From: Edaphochlamys debaryana
Taxonomy: Eukaryota > Chlorophyta > Chlorophyceae > Chlamydomonadales
Reading direction: 5' to 3'
DNA: 64,000 bases
NCBI GenBank assembly: GCA_016858145.1
Contig: JAEHOE010000058.1
Coordinates: 372,001 to 436,000 of the forward strand
Shown here: piece after piece, positions 34,835 through 48,369 of the stretch
How the letters are laid out: each line of letters begins with the position of its first letter
Position numbering within the stretch: position 1 is the first letter of the stretch
The notes under the pieces: model-generated
Databases searched by the model: none
What the model saw: only the letters and a program-made list of their open reading frames with translations
Told to the model about the DNA's origin: nothing
Made by a program: the position numbers and the translations under genes

Positions 34835-36349
34835 GGCGTGGGCGGACGGCACAGGGGCGGACGTGGCTGTGACTAGTGTGATAACAAGAGCAGGGGGGCC
34901 CTCGGGCGGAAGCTGTGTGGTACTAGGGATTTATACGCACTGAGACCCTAATAGTGATTGCAGACGTACAGGGGCCGCCCTACGTGAGAGGCCGGGGCGC
35001 CAGGTCCTGGGCCTTGGTTCTTGGGAGGTGGATGCGGGTTGTGCGGCCCCCTGGTGGACTGACATGGTGTATAAGGGTCATGCATATCCAGCATAATACT
35101 CATGTCTTGGAGCACAGCGGTACTGGGCTTAGGTCACAGCAGACGGGTCTGCACATTGCGTGCCTACTTACGCTGTCGGCGTAGGCATAGGCTTCTTGTG
35201 GCGTGAGATCAACAGGAGGTTGAGGATGCAAGACTGGATTGACCCCGATGGACAGAAGCTTTGAAGGGGGCACGCAGGGGACACGGGGGCAGTACAGCTC
35301 ACGGTAGCTGACAGGCCGGTGCCAGGCGCAGAGCTTCTGGCATCCAGTGGAGGACCTGGCTCCAGGGCTCTGCAGCTGTCTGGCACACGGGGTTGAAAGC
35401 GAAGCACAATGGCAGGGTGCTTGTGTGGGGTGAGGGTTGAGTATGAAGCTGTTTGGGGTGGGATGGCAGATGATGGTGTTGGGCATGGTGTGAGGATTGC
35501 CCGGGCTGGCAATTGGGTCTCCTGGTCAATGTGTAATGCAGGACAGGACGCCAGGACAGAAAGCCCCCCAAATTCCGCTGCCCGCTGGAACCCCTGGTGC
35601 GAGCCGGCAGGGAGCAGGCCCAGTCAACCTCGTGTGACAACCCCACGTCACATTTCTGTCGCTGGTATTGGAGACTGCTGCCGTGCACCTACTTTATAGA
35701 TTAGCAAGCCAGCGCGGTGGACCCCAGGCGGAGGCGCTTCAGCCCTGGGCCGCCAGGGGGGACGCGGAGCTTACCGGGGCGACCGGGTCTTGACCAGCAT
35801 GACGCTTTGCTGCTCCATCCGCCTTCTGCACCGTGTCGGCCGTGTGGCGTGGCATCTGCACTTGCCCGTGGACAAGATGTCGGCTTGGGTTGCTGTGTAG
35901 AGGACCTGGCATCCTGGCGATCCCACGGAGCCGCCCATTTTAGTTGGCGCAAAAGGCCCGCATCACAGCTAGCCGAGTCTCCGAGACTTGATTTGAATGC
36001 CACAACACCGCGGTTTTGCGTACAGGCGTTGCGCGGTCTCGGGCCCGGGCCGGCCGGGGCTTTGGGGGCTCGCGAGTGGGGATGTGTTTTGGGTGTTGAC
36101 GTCCGAGGCAGACCTGTTCTTGCCAACCCGTTCGCGATGCTATGCGAATGCTGCAAGGGACAGGGACTGGCAGGGCCTGGGTGCCATCGCGGCCGGCATG
36201 TGCCGGTACCGCAAACGCCTCCCGCAACTCTCGAGGCTCTAGACCGCTTTAAGCGCGTAGAATAGGGCAGTCACTTTTAGGCTGATGAGCGTGCGCAGGG
36301 TGCTGTTCTGAGCGGCTACGAACGCTCTCGCCCTGCGCGGTTTCCCGCT
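34835..36349. other. Intergenic between HSP20 copy 2 and USP7 gene
   Basis: About 1.5 kb holding the HSP20 3' UTR and the USP7-type gene promoter. Open frames on both strands have no domain or splice support. Confidence 0.4.
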
Positions 36350-39300
36350 ATGGAGGACGACGACCAACTGTACCAGGCCGTAGAACCCATGGATGGTGCG
36401 TTGCTTTCGGGCGTGGAAGAATTTTCTTTGGAGAAGCCTAGAGATCTTGCAGGCCAATCTTCTCCCGCTTCTTCCGCAGCCGAGGTGGGCGAGCCCCAGG
36501 TGCAGACCGTCAAGGACATAGTGCAGGAGGCTCCTGCAAGCACGGGGAAGCCAATGGACATGGAGAACAGCGGCTTCTACGAGGTGAGGGCCTGGTCGCG
36601 GTCGCAACGAGGCTCCGCGAAGCCCCTGTCGCTTACGCCACGCCTGCGCTGCGCAGTGGGTGCTGCCCAACTTCGCCAAGCTCACGGACAAGCAAATCTC
36701 CGAGACGTTTGAGATAGGCACCTACCTATGGTGCGTGCCAGCTTGGGCCCAGCACCCGCTGCCATCGCCCCTCTCGCGCGCTGAGCTGCTGACCGGGGGA
36801 CCACGCTGGGGCTCGCAGGAAGCTGCTATGCTTCCCGAAGCAGAATTCACAGCCCTACCGGCATGTGTCGGTCTTCCTGGAGTACCCGGAGGCCAGCTAC
36901 ACGCCGGCCACCCTCAACCCCAAAGCCAACTTCAAGCTCATTTGCATCAACCACAAAGACCCCACCAAGAACTTCAGCAAGGGTGGGTCACGCTACCTTG
37001 CACCCGACTGTGACCTTCATGGCCTGGCCCCTCCCAGTCCTGTCCTACTCGTGGCACCACCGGGCCGTGTTGGGCCCCTCCCCGTCCCTTGCCCCCACCC
37101 GCCCCCTCCGCCCCCCACCCAGTACCTCCCGTGCCCCCTCTCCCTCTCCCCTTTCCTCCCGCCCCCTCTTTCCCCAACTCTTCCACCTCCAGAGGCCAAC
37201 CACACGTTCAGCCAGGAGCAGGTGGACTGGGGCTTCAGCCAGATGCTGCCCCTCACGGACGTCTCGATCAACAGCGGCTACCTGCGGGAGGACGGGGCCA
37301 TGGTGATCCGGGTGGAGATCACGATCCAGCGGGACGAGCGATACCTGTACGACAGCCGCACAGAGACGGGCTACGTGGGGCTCAAGAACCAGGGCGCCAC
37401 GTGCTACATGAACAGCCTGCTGCAGTACTTGTACAACATCCCGCACTTCCGCAAGGTACGGCATTCTGCATGCATCTCGTGTGCGGGCGATGTCGCAGGG
37501 TTCTCGCAGGGACGCCGAGGCCTTGCCGGTGCTGCTGTGGAGGCAGCCTCAGTGCAGCAGCGGCCGGGCTGGAGGACGCAGCAGCGGCCGGGCCGGAGAG
37601 GAGCTGCCGTGGAGCCGGGGGGAAGCGGCGGGGAGCGGTGCTAGGGAGCAGCGGAGGGAGCATTTGAGGCCCCGGGAAGGCCTTGGGGGAAGGCCCTGCC
37701 CAGTCGGTGGCGGCAAAGGACCGCGGGCGGCGCCGCTGAGCCTGGTGGCCGGGCTGGAGCGGGGCTGGCCGGGGAGGGGCTGTCGGCGGCGCAGGGATGC
37801 GGCCCGCAGCAGCGGCGGCAGGTCCTTGGAGCCCTGCCACAAAGCCGGTGCAGGCTTGCAGTGCGGGAGGACCGGCGGGCTGCGGACGGCGGGGCAGGCG
37901 CTCCGGGGCCGGGAGGTCCTGACGCGAGCCGGTCTCAGGACCGCTGTGCCCCGGTCTCGGTCCCGGCCTGGCGCACGCGAGCATGCCCCCAGCGGACCAG
38001 TTCGCGTGGCGGCCTGGGCTTAGGTCCCCGCAGCTCCTGTGCACAGCCCCTTTCGCCCTCCCCCTGTGCCCTCCGTGCGACCCTCGCCCCCCACCTACCA
38101 TCCGCCGCCCTCCCCCCCCACCCACCCACCCACCAGGCCGTGTACCACATGCCGGTGCCGGAGAACGACGAGCCGTCCAAGTCCCTGCCCGTGGCGCTGC
38201 AGTCGCTCTTCTACAAGGCAGGGCAGGGGCGGGGGGACAGAAGCGGAAGGGATGGGGAGAAGGGGCCGGCGGAGGGGAGGGACGGAAGGGGAGCGGTGGT
38301 GGCAAAGCGGTGCAGCGGAGCTCGTGGCGCCGTCCAACGGGCGAGGAGGCAGCTCGGGTCTGGCCTGCACGAGCGGCCATCAACGGTCAGCAGGGCATGG
38401 CAAGCACGGGGCCCACCAGGAGCCTGTTGCAGGAGCGCCGCCCCCATGGCCCGCGTGCAGCCCTGCCTCTGCCAGCCGCAGCGTCGGGAGAGCCTGGCTC
38501 GAACTTGTCCCCCAGCCGGAGGCCGGGCGCCGTGCCGCCCGGCACTGGAGCGCCAGACCGGCGTGTTGCAACTCAGCGCACCCTACCGCACACGCCCGCG
38601 GTGGCGAGGGGCGGCCTGTGCCGCATCCTCAGGCCCAGGCCGCAGCGCCCGGGCCCGACCCGAGCCCCCTGCACCCTGCACCCTGCACCCGACACCCCTC
38701 GTGCCGTGCCCCGTCCTGCTTCCCCCCGCTCCCGCCCCTCCCCCCGCAGCTCCAGTACGCCCGCTCGGCCGTGTCCACCAAGGAGCTGACTAAGTCGTTC
38801 GGGTGGAACACGTACGACGCGTTCATGCAGCACGACGTACAGGCACGTGGGGGGAGTCGTACGGCGGCACCTGGGAGGGGCAGGGGTGTTGTGGTTATGG
38901 GGTTGAGCGTGGGGCCCGGGGCTGAGGGGGCGGGAGGAAGGGGAAGGGGCGAGGGAGGGGGTGTGCGGACTGCGGAGGGCACGGAGAGCGAGGCAGAGGA
39001 GAGCGGGGTGAGGCTCCCGTCGCGAACACCGGGAGGGGGAGGAAGCGGGTGACCTGTACTCTGCTCACGCCGTCGCTCTTCGCCCCCCGCCCCACAGGAG
39101 CTGAACCGGGTGCTGTGCGAGAAGCTGGAGGAGAAGATGAAGGTGGGGCGGGGGTTGGGGGATGGTGTGGGGCCGAGGGTCGGGTTAGGGTGAAGGATGG
39201 CGTGCTACGAGGGGAAGGGCACCCCGGGGGGGCGGTGCATTCCGCTGCTCCCCAACCCCTTCCTTCTACGTCCCATCCTCCTGCTCACACGCTTCTCTTG

Positions 39301-42300
39301 CCTGACGTCGCAACGTGCCACCGCTCAGGATGAAACAACCCCCCTCCCCCCTTTTTCTCCAGAACACGCGCGTGGAGAAGGCCATCAACGAGACGTTCGA
39401 GGGCCACACCTACAACTTCATCGAGTGCCTGCACGTGCCCGTCAAGTCCACGCGCAAGGAGTCCTTCATGGACCTGCAGCTGGACGTCAAGGGCTGCAGG
39501 AACATCTACGACTCGTTCGACAAGTGAGGGCGGCCGGCGGTCCGATGGTTGCAGCGCTGATGGCGGGGACGACAGCAGCGCTGATGGCGGGGGTGATCAT
39601 GACAACGGGGGCACGACAGAGACGCGGAAGGGGCGGGGAGGGGGTTGGGTGCGCCTGTGCGGGATCATTGCAGTGCAGCTGGGACGCGGTCCGTGGTGAC
39701 GCTCGGTTGCGCCCTTTCCCGCCCCACCCCACCCCAGGTACACGGAGGTGGAGATCCTCAACGGCCAGAACCAGTACAAGACGGACGACCACGGCATGCA
39801 GGCGCGGCCCTGGGGGGAGGGGGCCGTGGGGAGGGGGCCTGCCTACAGGCAGGAGGATGGAGGACGGCTGGCCTCTGGCCCAGCAACCTGCCGCTCTTCC
39901 TGCTCATCCGGTGGACCTCTGCGATGCGCCCCGCCTCTTCCCCACCGTCCTGTCCATATCCACCATTCCTCCCCCCCCTCACCCCCACCCCCACCCCCTC
40001 CCACCCCACAGGACGCCCGCAAGGGCATTCTGTTCGAGTCGCTGCCCCCCGTGCTGCAGCTGCAGCTCAAGCGCTTCGAGTACGACTGCCAGCGGGACGC
40101 CATGGTCAAGGTGAGAGGCGGACGGGGGGTGGGTGGCAGAGATGGGGCAGGGGGGCGTGGGGTGGCCGCGTGCAGGAGGCGGGAGGGCGTCGGGCGGGCG
40201 GGGGGGGGGCGAAGTGGTTGGGGAGCGGGGTGAAGGGATGGGGCGGGATGCCTTGAAAGCGTGCGGCTGCACGTTGGGCAGGGAGGGGTCTTGAAGCGCG
40301 GCCCACGCATTACTCGTGCCGTCCCGTGGTGCCGTACGCACAGATCAACGACCGGTACGAGTTCTACGAGGAGATCGACCTCGACCGGGGGGACGGCAAG
40401 TGAGTCAGCGGGTCGGGCGGTGCAGGGCAGCTGGCCCAGTGCAAGTGCGGAAGCGGAGCAAGGGGCAGTAGGTCACCGGGTCACGTTCGGAAGGAAAGAG
40501 GTTTGCATGGCCACAGCCATGTAGCTCGCTGCTCCTAACGCGACCCACGCCCGCGCCTTCCGCTACGTTTGCCCCAGGTACCTGTCCCCCACCGCGGACC
40601 GCTCCGTACGCAATGTGTACCGCCTGCACTCGGTGCTGGTGCACAGCGGGGGCGTGCACGGGGGGCACTACTACGGGTGAGGGGGGGGAGGAGCGCGGGG
40701 AAGGGAGGGGCTGGGTGGCCGGCGGGGCGGCACGCGTGGTTGCTGTTGGGGTGGGAAGGGCACGCGTGTTGCTGGCCGGAGCGTGCGGGAGGGGGGGCTG
40801 GTTGGATAAGGGAACGGACCGTGTGACCGACGGGAGGTTGTGGGAGAGCCCTAGGCAGACCGTGGGGGCCGAGGCGCACGCGAGGGCAGGGAGCCACGGA
40901 GAGGCGCACGGGTGGCGGCGGCCGCTGCAACACGAGCTGCGACTGGGCGTCCGAAGCAGAGCTGACGCGGCTCTCTAAACCCCTGCCCCCTCACCCACAC
41001 TTCCCCCCACCTGTTCCCCCCACCTCCCCGCCCAGCTACATCCGCCCTGACGGCAAGCAGTGGCTCAAGTTCGATGACGACCGGGTGTCCAAGGAGGACG
41101 CGCGCCAGGCCCTGGACGCGCAGTTCGGTGGGTGGGGAGGGAGGGGGTGGGGTGAGGGGGTGGGGGTTGATGGATGGGAGCTGGGAACGGAGGCTAGGGA
41201 AGGAGCAGCTGGGGATGGCGGAGCTTGTCTCGTGCGTTCCCGGCCTGGGCGCCGGAGGTCGAGCCCTCATGCTCCCCTGCGCCCTGCATCCGCTGTCCGC
41301 AGGGGCGGGCGACGACGACGGCTACACCAACCAGCAGGTGGGCCCCAGCGGGCCGGGGGGGAGGGGGTCAATGCGCCTCGCAGGGGTCCGGTGGGCCCGC
41401 CCTCAGCAGCGGAGTCTTAGGGCCTCGTGGCAAGGGCGCGCCTGCGCCCGCCACCCTTCCTCCGCTAGCCTTTCCGCCCACGCCCACCCACCCACCCCTC
41501 TGCATCCACCCATCTCTCTGCGTCCTGGATCCGCCTGGCAGGGCGACCGCGCCCGCCGCCCTTGTAGTACACCCACCCTCATGTTTCACCCATCCACCCT
41601 GCGCCGACTGCACCCGCCACCCTCGCGAGTGATCCACACCCTTCCGCCTGCGTTACCCCCACCCGCCCACCCACCCACCGCCACCCCCCTCAGCACGGCC
41701 CCGCGCCGCTGCCGCTCAAATACGCCAAGTTCTCCAACGCCTACATGCTGGTGTACGTGCGGGCGCACGACTGGCCGTCCATGATGTGCGAGGTGGGCAA
41801 GGAGGACATCGTCAAGCACCTGCGGGACAGGTTGGAGGTGAGCAGGGGTGGGAAGGGGGAGGGGAGGGGCGGGTGGGTGCTTCTGGGGGGGAGCCGCGAG
41901 TGTGTGGGGAGGGTTCCTTTTGGGGCAAAAGGGGGCTGTGGGCAGCAGGGGAAAGGGTCGAATGGAGGGTTGGAATCCAGCTGTTGCGAGGGGCAGGTAC
42001 CCGTCCTGACCTGAGCCTTGAGTCCAGACGTCTGAGCCTGGCTCTGAGCCTCGCTCCCCCCTTCCCTGCGCCCCCGCCCCCAGCGCGAGCAAGCCGACAA
42101 GGAGTCCCGGCAGCGGGACAAGGCGGAGGCGCACCTGTACTGCCTGCTCAAGCTGGTCACGGACGAGCAGTTCAAGGAGCAGGTGGGGGAGGGGCGTTGG
42201 GGGGAGGGGAGGGGCTGGGGGATGTGAGAAAGGGCCGGAGTGGGTCGTCCCCGGGTTTGGCAGGAGCAACGGCTCGAGCAGGAGAGGGGCAGGAACAGTG

Positions 42301-45300
42301 TGGGTGTGGATGCCAACACCTAGCCTTCCCCCCCGCTTCCTCCCCCTCTCCCTCTCCCTGACACCACCTACCCCCTCCCCCCAGGTGGGCTCCTCCTCCT
42401 CCTTCGACCTGTGCGACCTGGAGCGCCTGCCGCCCGAGCGCTGCCACTACCGCCTGCGCAAGAACTGCAAGTTCGCGGAGTTCAGGGAGGAGGTGGGGTG
42501 GGGTGGGGTGGGGTGGGATCAACGGGGGGATAGGTCGTGTAGTGGTGGTGTAATCGCGCTGTTGCGGGACCGTGGCGGGGCGGCGCAGGAACTAGCACTC
42601 AAACCTGTGGCGCCTGGGCCGTGGTCCTACGGCCTTCGCCCCCCGCTTCTAACCCTGTCCTTCGGACCCGTATCCGCTCAATCCCCCTGTGTCCCCAGGT
42701 TGCCCGGCGCACGGGTGTGCCCCCCGCCCGGCAGCGCTTCTGGACCTGGAAGATTCGCTCCAACGGCACCCTGCGCCCGGACCGCCCCCTCACGACCGCG
42801 GAGGAGGTGCGCACCGAGGGCGGGGGCGCTGGGGCAGGGTCAAGTTGGGGTGAGGAGCACGCAGTAGGGCGCGAGAGCCGCCCGTGGCGATGAGCTCGCG
42901 ACGCCCATCGGGCCCCCCCCCGCCGCGTGCAATGCGCTCAAGGGAGGACCACGACCGCGATCTGCGCCTTGCCCCCACTCTTTCCCCCCGACTTTCGCTC
43001 TGGACCTCGATGAGCATCGGGGTCGTTGGCTGCCGCCAGGGCGACCTTCCGGGCTGTCCAGGTAAAACCCCCCTCTCCCCTCCTCCTTCCCCTCCCCCCC
43101 TCCCCCCCCCCAGGCCGCCCAGCTGGTGGACCTCAAGGACATCCGCACGCTGGCGCGGGAGGGGGCGGCGGGGGGCGCCCGCTCCGCGCTCATGACCATC
43201 CCCCTCTACCTGGAGGTGCTGCCCGAGGGCGAGGAGGGTGAGGGAGGCGGGTGGGGTGGAGAGGTTGGGGTGGTTACTGGAAGCTTACGGGCGATCAGGG
43301 CCGTAGGCCTGCTCTGGGTGGGGCGGGGGGTGGGGTGGGGTGGGGTGGTTGCGAAGGGAGCGGGCCGTGGATGGTGCGGCGCGGTCCTGCTATGCTTCCA
43401 TGGCGTCGGCGCGATCCCGCACAGCAACAACACCTGCTCCCCGCCCCCCCAGGCTTCATGCCGGTGGCTGTGTCCCCCGGGGGCAAGGGCACGCATGCGC
43501 CCTCGCGCACGGGGCACGTGCTGGTGTTCTTCAAGGTACGTACGGCCGTACGGATGCGCGTTCGTACAGAGGCTAGGGCATGGACTAGAGCACGCGTGGG
43601 GCTACGTTGGTTGGGACTGCTGGACGGGCCTTTGAGCAGCAACCGTTGCGGGAGATTGGGGTAAGGGCGGGAGAGGTATGTGTGGCTGCGTCACAAACTT
43701 GTCCCCCGTCCCGACGTACAGGTGTACGACCCCGTCGCCGAGTCGCTGTCGTACTACGGGCACCACGTGCTGTCGCTCACCGCCACGGTACGTACGGCAG
43801 CGCGGCGCGGCGCATGGGTGCCCGCGGTCGCTAGCAGGCGTGTCTACCCCCCTCCTTGGCTGCCCCTATGACACACCGTTTGCACCGCGCGTCCTCCGTG
43901 CGCCCTGCATTGTGTACGGCAGGCCGGTCAGGTGATCGAGCACCTGAACGAGGAGATGGAGGAGGACGCCTCCCGCCCCGCGCTGCTGTTTGAGGAGGTC
44001 AAGTTTGAGCCCACCGTCATGGTGGAGGCCATGGACCCACGGTAGGGGGGGGGGAAGAGGGGAGGGGTAAAGGCAAGAGGGAAGGGAGGAGGGGAGGCAA
44101 GAGGGGGGAAGGAGGAGGGACCACCGTCATGGTGGAGGCCATGGACCCACGGTAGGGGGGGGGGGAAGAGGGGAGGGGTAAAGGCAAGAGGGAAGGGAGG
44201 AGGGGAGGCAAGAGGGGGGAAGGAGGAGGGACCACCGTCATGGTGGAGGCCATGGACCCACGGTAGGGGGGGGGGGGAAGAGGGGAGGGGTCAAGGCAAG
44301 AGGGAAGGGAGGAGGGGAGGCAAGAGGGGGGAAGGAGGAGGGACCACCGTCATGGTGGAGGCCATGGACCCACGGTAGGGGGGGGGGAAGAGGGGAGGGG
44401 TCAAGGCAAGAGGGAAGGGAGGAGGGGAGGCAAGAGGGGGGAAGGAGGAGGGACCACCGTCATGGTGGAGGCCATGGACCCACGGTAGGGGGGGGGGGGA
44501 AGAGGGGAGGGGTCAAGGCAAGAGGGAAGGGAGGAGGGGAGGCAAGAGGGGGGAAGGAGGAGGGACCACCGTCATGGTGGAGGCCATGGACCCACGGTAG
44601 GGGGGGGTAAGTGGTGTCGTGTCTTCATTGCCTAGATCTGGCGCTACTCGGTCGTCCCCAGTTCGAACACTTCCTCTCGCCCGCTGCCCCTCCCCCTGCC
44701 CCCCGCAGCAAGCAGCTCCGTGAGCTGGAGATGGACAATGGGGACATCCTGGTCTTCCAGCGCCGCCTGGGGCCCGAGGAGGAGGCGGCGGCGCGCTACC
44801 CCACCGCGGACGCCTACATGAGCTACGTGCACAACCGGCGGCAGGTGGTTTGGCGGACGGGAGGGGCTGGGGCGGGGCGGGCGGGGCGGCGACGGGTGGT
44901 GGTAGGGGGACGGAAAGGGGATAGGTGAGGCGACGGGACGGCGGCAGGTGGGGAGGGAAACGTAGGGAGTACCGTATGCGGCAAGCCGACGGACTCGGGA
45001 GGCCGCACTCCTCGGTGCGTTCGCTCGCTGGCTGCCGCCTTATCTCTCCCTTACTTCTCTCCCTTCTAATCCTCCCATCATGTCCCTGCCGCCTCACCTC
45101 TGCCCACATCTCCATCCTTCCCATTCCCCCCACCCCAGGTCCACTTCAAGAAGCTGGAGGACCCCCAGGCCCCCCCCGTGGCCACCCTGGAGCTGCTGAG
45201 GAACACGTCGTACGACGAGGTGGGGGCGGGGGGTGGCCGGAGGCGCGGGGGGGGGGGGGTTGAAGGGGAGAAGGAGGTTGAGATGCCGCAGGGTAGGAGT

Positions 45301-48300
45301 CCGGCTGAGTCGCTCAAGCCCATGCGGCACCGCTCCGTCCATCCTCACACCGCCCTACCCCGCCGGCGCTCCGACTCTGCGAGGAGGCGACGCAGTCACG
45401 CACGCGCGCACCCCACCCGGTTCCCTGTTCATCAACACTCACGTCCCCCACCCCACCCCCCCACCCGCCCCAGGTGTGCTCCGGCCTGGCCGCCAAGCTG
45501 GGCCTGCCCGACCCCACGCACCTGCGCCTCACGCGCCACAACTACTTCTCCTGCGCGCCCCAGCGCGCCCCCGTCAAGTGGCGCTCCGCCTCCTCCCTGG
45601 AGCACCTGCTGCTGCACGGCCAGCACGCCACGGACACGCTGTACTTCGAGGTGGGTTGTGTTTGGTTTTTGTAGGGGTTTGGGAAGGGTTTCGGAAAGGG
45701 TTCTGGAAGGGGGTGTGGTGGGGCTCATCAGGGTTGGGCATCGCTGGTGCGCACCCACCCGCACTTGACACGCTGTACTTCGAGGTGGGGTGGGGGCGGC
45801 GTGAGGCGGGGTTTGGGGTTTTGCGAATGGGAGTATTGGGACAAGCAAGGGCCGGTGCGCCGGGGATTACTGCCGTGCAGTTGATGGCTGGTTCCTGGAG
45901 GGGGCTTCTGGGAGAGGTGTTGTGAATGGGATGAGGAGGAGAGCGTGTGGGCGGTGCGCCGGGGATTGAACGGGCTGCCCGACCCCACCACCCGGCTTCC
46001 ACCCACCCACCCCCTGCGCCCAGGTGCTGGACCTCCCGCTGGAGGAGATGGAGCAGCTCAAGACGGTCAAGGTGGGGCGGGGCGGGGAAGGGTGGGCGGA
46101 GGAGGGTGGCGCTTCGGCAGCTGGGGGGGAAGGGGGAATGGGCGCTTGCTACGCATGTCGTCTGGGAGGGTCATGGCGGGATCAGGGGCAACGCCAGGCT
46201 GCGGTTGGTTACGGGGAGTGGGCAGCGTGGGGGCAGCGAACTGGTGGGGGCTTCCCGGGGGGTCTCAGTTGTAAGGTGCGGGGGGCGTCTTGTCTGCATC
46301 CGAGCCTGCGTTCCGCGGCGTGCTCCCTGCACCGTCGTACAGGTGTCGTACCACAACGAGCGGGGAGAGTTCGTGGGTGAGCAGCACTCGCTGCGGCTTA
46401 AGAAGGACGCGCCCGTGTCGGAGCTGCTGGCGGAGCTGGGCCGGCGGCTGCAGGCGGCGGCGGCGGAGGCCACGGCGGCGCGAGCAGCCGCCGCCGCGGC
46501 GGCGCCGTCGGCGGAGGGGCAGGAGGCGGCGGCGCCCGCGTCGACTGGCGGCGCTGCAGGGCCTGCGCCGGCGGTGCCGACGGCGACGGAGGAGGCCGCG
46601 CTGCAGGCGGCAGCGGCGCTGGTGGCGGCGGGGCGGCCCATGCGGTTGCTGGAGGTCAACTCCAACAAGATCTACAAGGTACGGGGGCTGGGAATCGGGG
46701 TGGGGCCGGGGAGCTGGTCTTCGGGAGGGTGGCGGCTGCACATGCGCCCCACCCCTTCCGGGTTCTGTAGCTGTCATCATCAGCGGTGCACGGTTTCTCC
46801 CCAGCCCTTCCGGGTTCTGCAGCTCTCAGTATCAGCGGTTTAAGGGCTCCCTCTGCCTTCTTTCCTGGCACGTTCGGGAAGCAGGTTAACGGTATCAGCG
46901 GCGCACGGTTCCTCTCCGCGTACCTTTCCTCCTCAATTATAGCTATAGCTACATAACCCTTTCCTTCCCACCGCCTCACCCCTCCGCAGATCATCGACCC
47001 GGCCGACACCATCGACGCAGTCAACGACGGCTACTGGCAGCTGCGCGCCGAGTTCGTGCCGCCCGACCAGCTCGCCTCCGCCCTGGCGCCAGGCGACTTC
47101 CTGCTCCACGTGTGCCACATGCAACTGCCGCCTCTATCCGCCGCCGCCGCGGCCGCCATGGCGGCCATGCACGCCGCCGGCGGCGCAGCCGCCGCCGCCG
47201 GCCCCGGCGCCGGCGCCAACGGCGAGCCCATGGACGCGGAGGGGGAGGATGACGCGGATGCTGACGTGGATGGGGGGGACGGGGACCGGCGCGCGGGGCC
47301 CCTGCGGGGCCCCGAGGCGCTCAAGCAGGCCCTGGTGGAGCAGATGCCGGGCCCCGCCTTCGGCGACCCCTTCATCGTGCGGGTGCACGAGCACGAGACC
47401 GTGTCGCAGCTCAAGGCGCGGCTGCAGGTGGGGCGGGGGGGGGGCTGTGGAGGGGGGCTGCGGAGGGGGTGGTAGTTGGTAGGTTGGCGGTTGGTGGGTG
47501 CGGGGGAGGCCGCGGATGGTGGTTAGCGGTTGGTGGGAGGTCGGGAGGTGGTGAGGGTAGTCAGTGGTTGAGGCGGGGCTCAGTGGCGGGGCTGTAGGTG
47601 CGGGACGGAGGGGCGGCGGGGGTACGTAGCGGCGTAGGGGAGCCGCCCTCATGTCCGCCATGTCTCCTCACCCCTCTCCCTCCACCTCTCTCCACCTCTC
47701 CCTCCACCTCTCCCTCCACCTCTCCCTCCACCTCTCCCTCCACCTCTCACTTCACCACCACCATCTCCCCCTCCCCTCCGCTCTCCAGTTTGTCAGAAAT
47801 TCCCATCCCTTCCCTCCCCCCTCCGCAACCCCAGGTCCTCCTGGGCGTGTCCCCCGAGGACTTCGCCCGCTGGTTCGTGCTCATGGTGGGCACCCGCCCC
47901 AACAACGCCTGGCTGGAGGACGACGACTTCACCGAGTACTTCACGGGCCACCGCCACCAGCTGGCGCCCTCGGCGGAGGCGGCAGCGGGGGGGCAGACCA
48001 ACGCCACGCTGGTGGACCCGGGGGTGAGGGGGGGGGGGCGTGTGGAGGGAGGGGGGGGGGGGAGGTGGAGTCCGGCGTGGTGGAGGTGTTCAAGTCAAGT
48101 CGGGTGCAGGGTGGAGGGGGGAGGAGGGAAAGTGGAGGGTGCGGGTTATGGGAGGTCCGACCCGAGAGAAAGGTTGCCCGCTGGCCGCCCGTGAGCCCAC
48201 TTTCTAACCCCTATACCCCTTCCCGTCCTCCACCCCCCCCCTGCAGAAGCTGATGCTGGCGCTCCTGCACGACGACCGCGGGCCGGGAGGCGGCGGCGGC

Positions 48301-48369
48301 GGCGCGCGGCGGCAGCCCCCCAGCGGCAGCCGCTACGCCTACGAGAAGCCGGTCCGGATCTACGGGTAG
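36350..48369 (+). CDS. USP7/UBP12-type ubiquitin carboxyl-terminal hydrolase
   Basis: Thirty exons, from 36350-36583 to 48247-48369, join in phase to give 1312 residues; human USP7 and plant UBP12 are about 1,100. After an acidic N-terminus comes a MATH/TRAF-like domain (about 79-200: KQNSQPYRHVSVFLEYPE). The USP catalytic core follows: Cys box GLKNQGATCYMNSLLQYLY (Cys228), FMQHDVQE, PPVLQLQLKRFEYD, His box GGHYYGYIRP (His475) and KFDDDRVS supplying the Asp. The rest is the series of ubiquitin-like domains typical of USP7. It ends EKPVRIYG, which matches the C-terminal activation peptide of USP7. The enzyme removes ubiquitin from nuclear substrates; in plants UBP12/13 act on clock, hormone and histone H2A pathways (family knowledge). 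Ala-rich insertions swell exons 27 (46343-46678) and 28 (46990-47427). Three introns have GC donors. Confidence 0.93.
44011..44603 (+). repeat. Minisatellite duplicating an exon end and its splice donor
   Basis: Six copies of the 3' end of USP7 exon 22 start at 44011, 44121, 44232, 44344, 44454 and 44566. The period is 110-112 bases, varying by poly-G length. Each copy holds about 30 coding bases (encoding MVEAMDP), the CACG|GTAGGG donor and a G/A-rich intron piece. The last copy ends in GTAAGT-like sequence at about 44606. Confidence 0.95.
45768..45790 (+). repeat. Short duplicate of USP7 exon 25 end inside the next intron
   Basis: The last bases of exon 25 and its donor (45633-45656) recur here as a diverged intron copy that reads into GTGGGG. 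It is a second possible donor or a relic of local duplication. Confidence 0.7.
47693..47748 (+). repeat. 12-base tandem repeat in USP7 intron 28
   Basis: A CTCCCTCCACCT unit is repeated about five times. It lies wholly within an intron, in a pyrimidine-rich tract upstream of the exon 29 acceptor. Confidence 0.85.

Noticed and set aside
44011..44606. CRISPR-like array
   Set aside because: Units are contiguous copies of an exon end and intron, with no unique spacers, in a eukaryotic gene.
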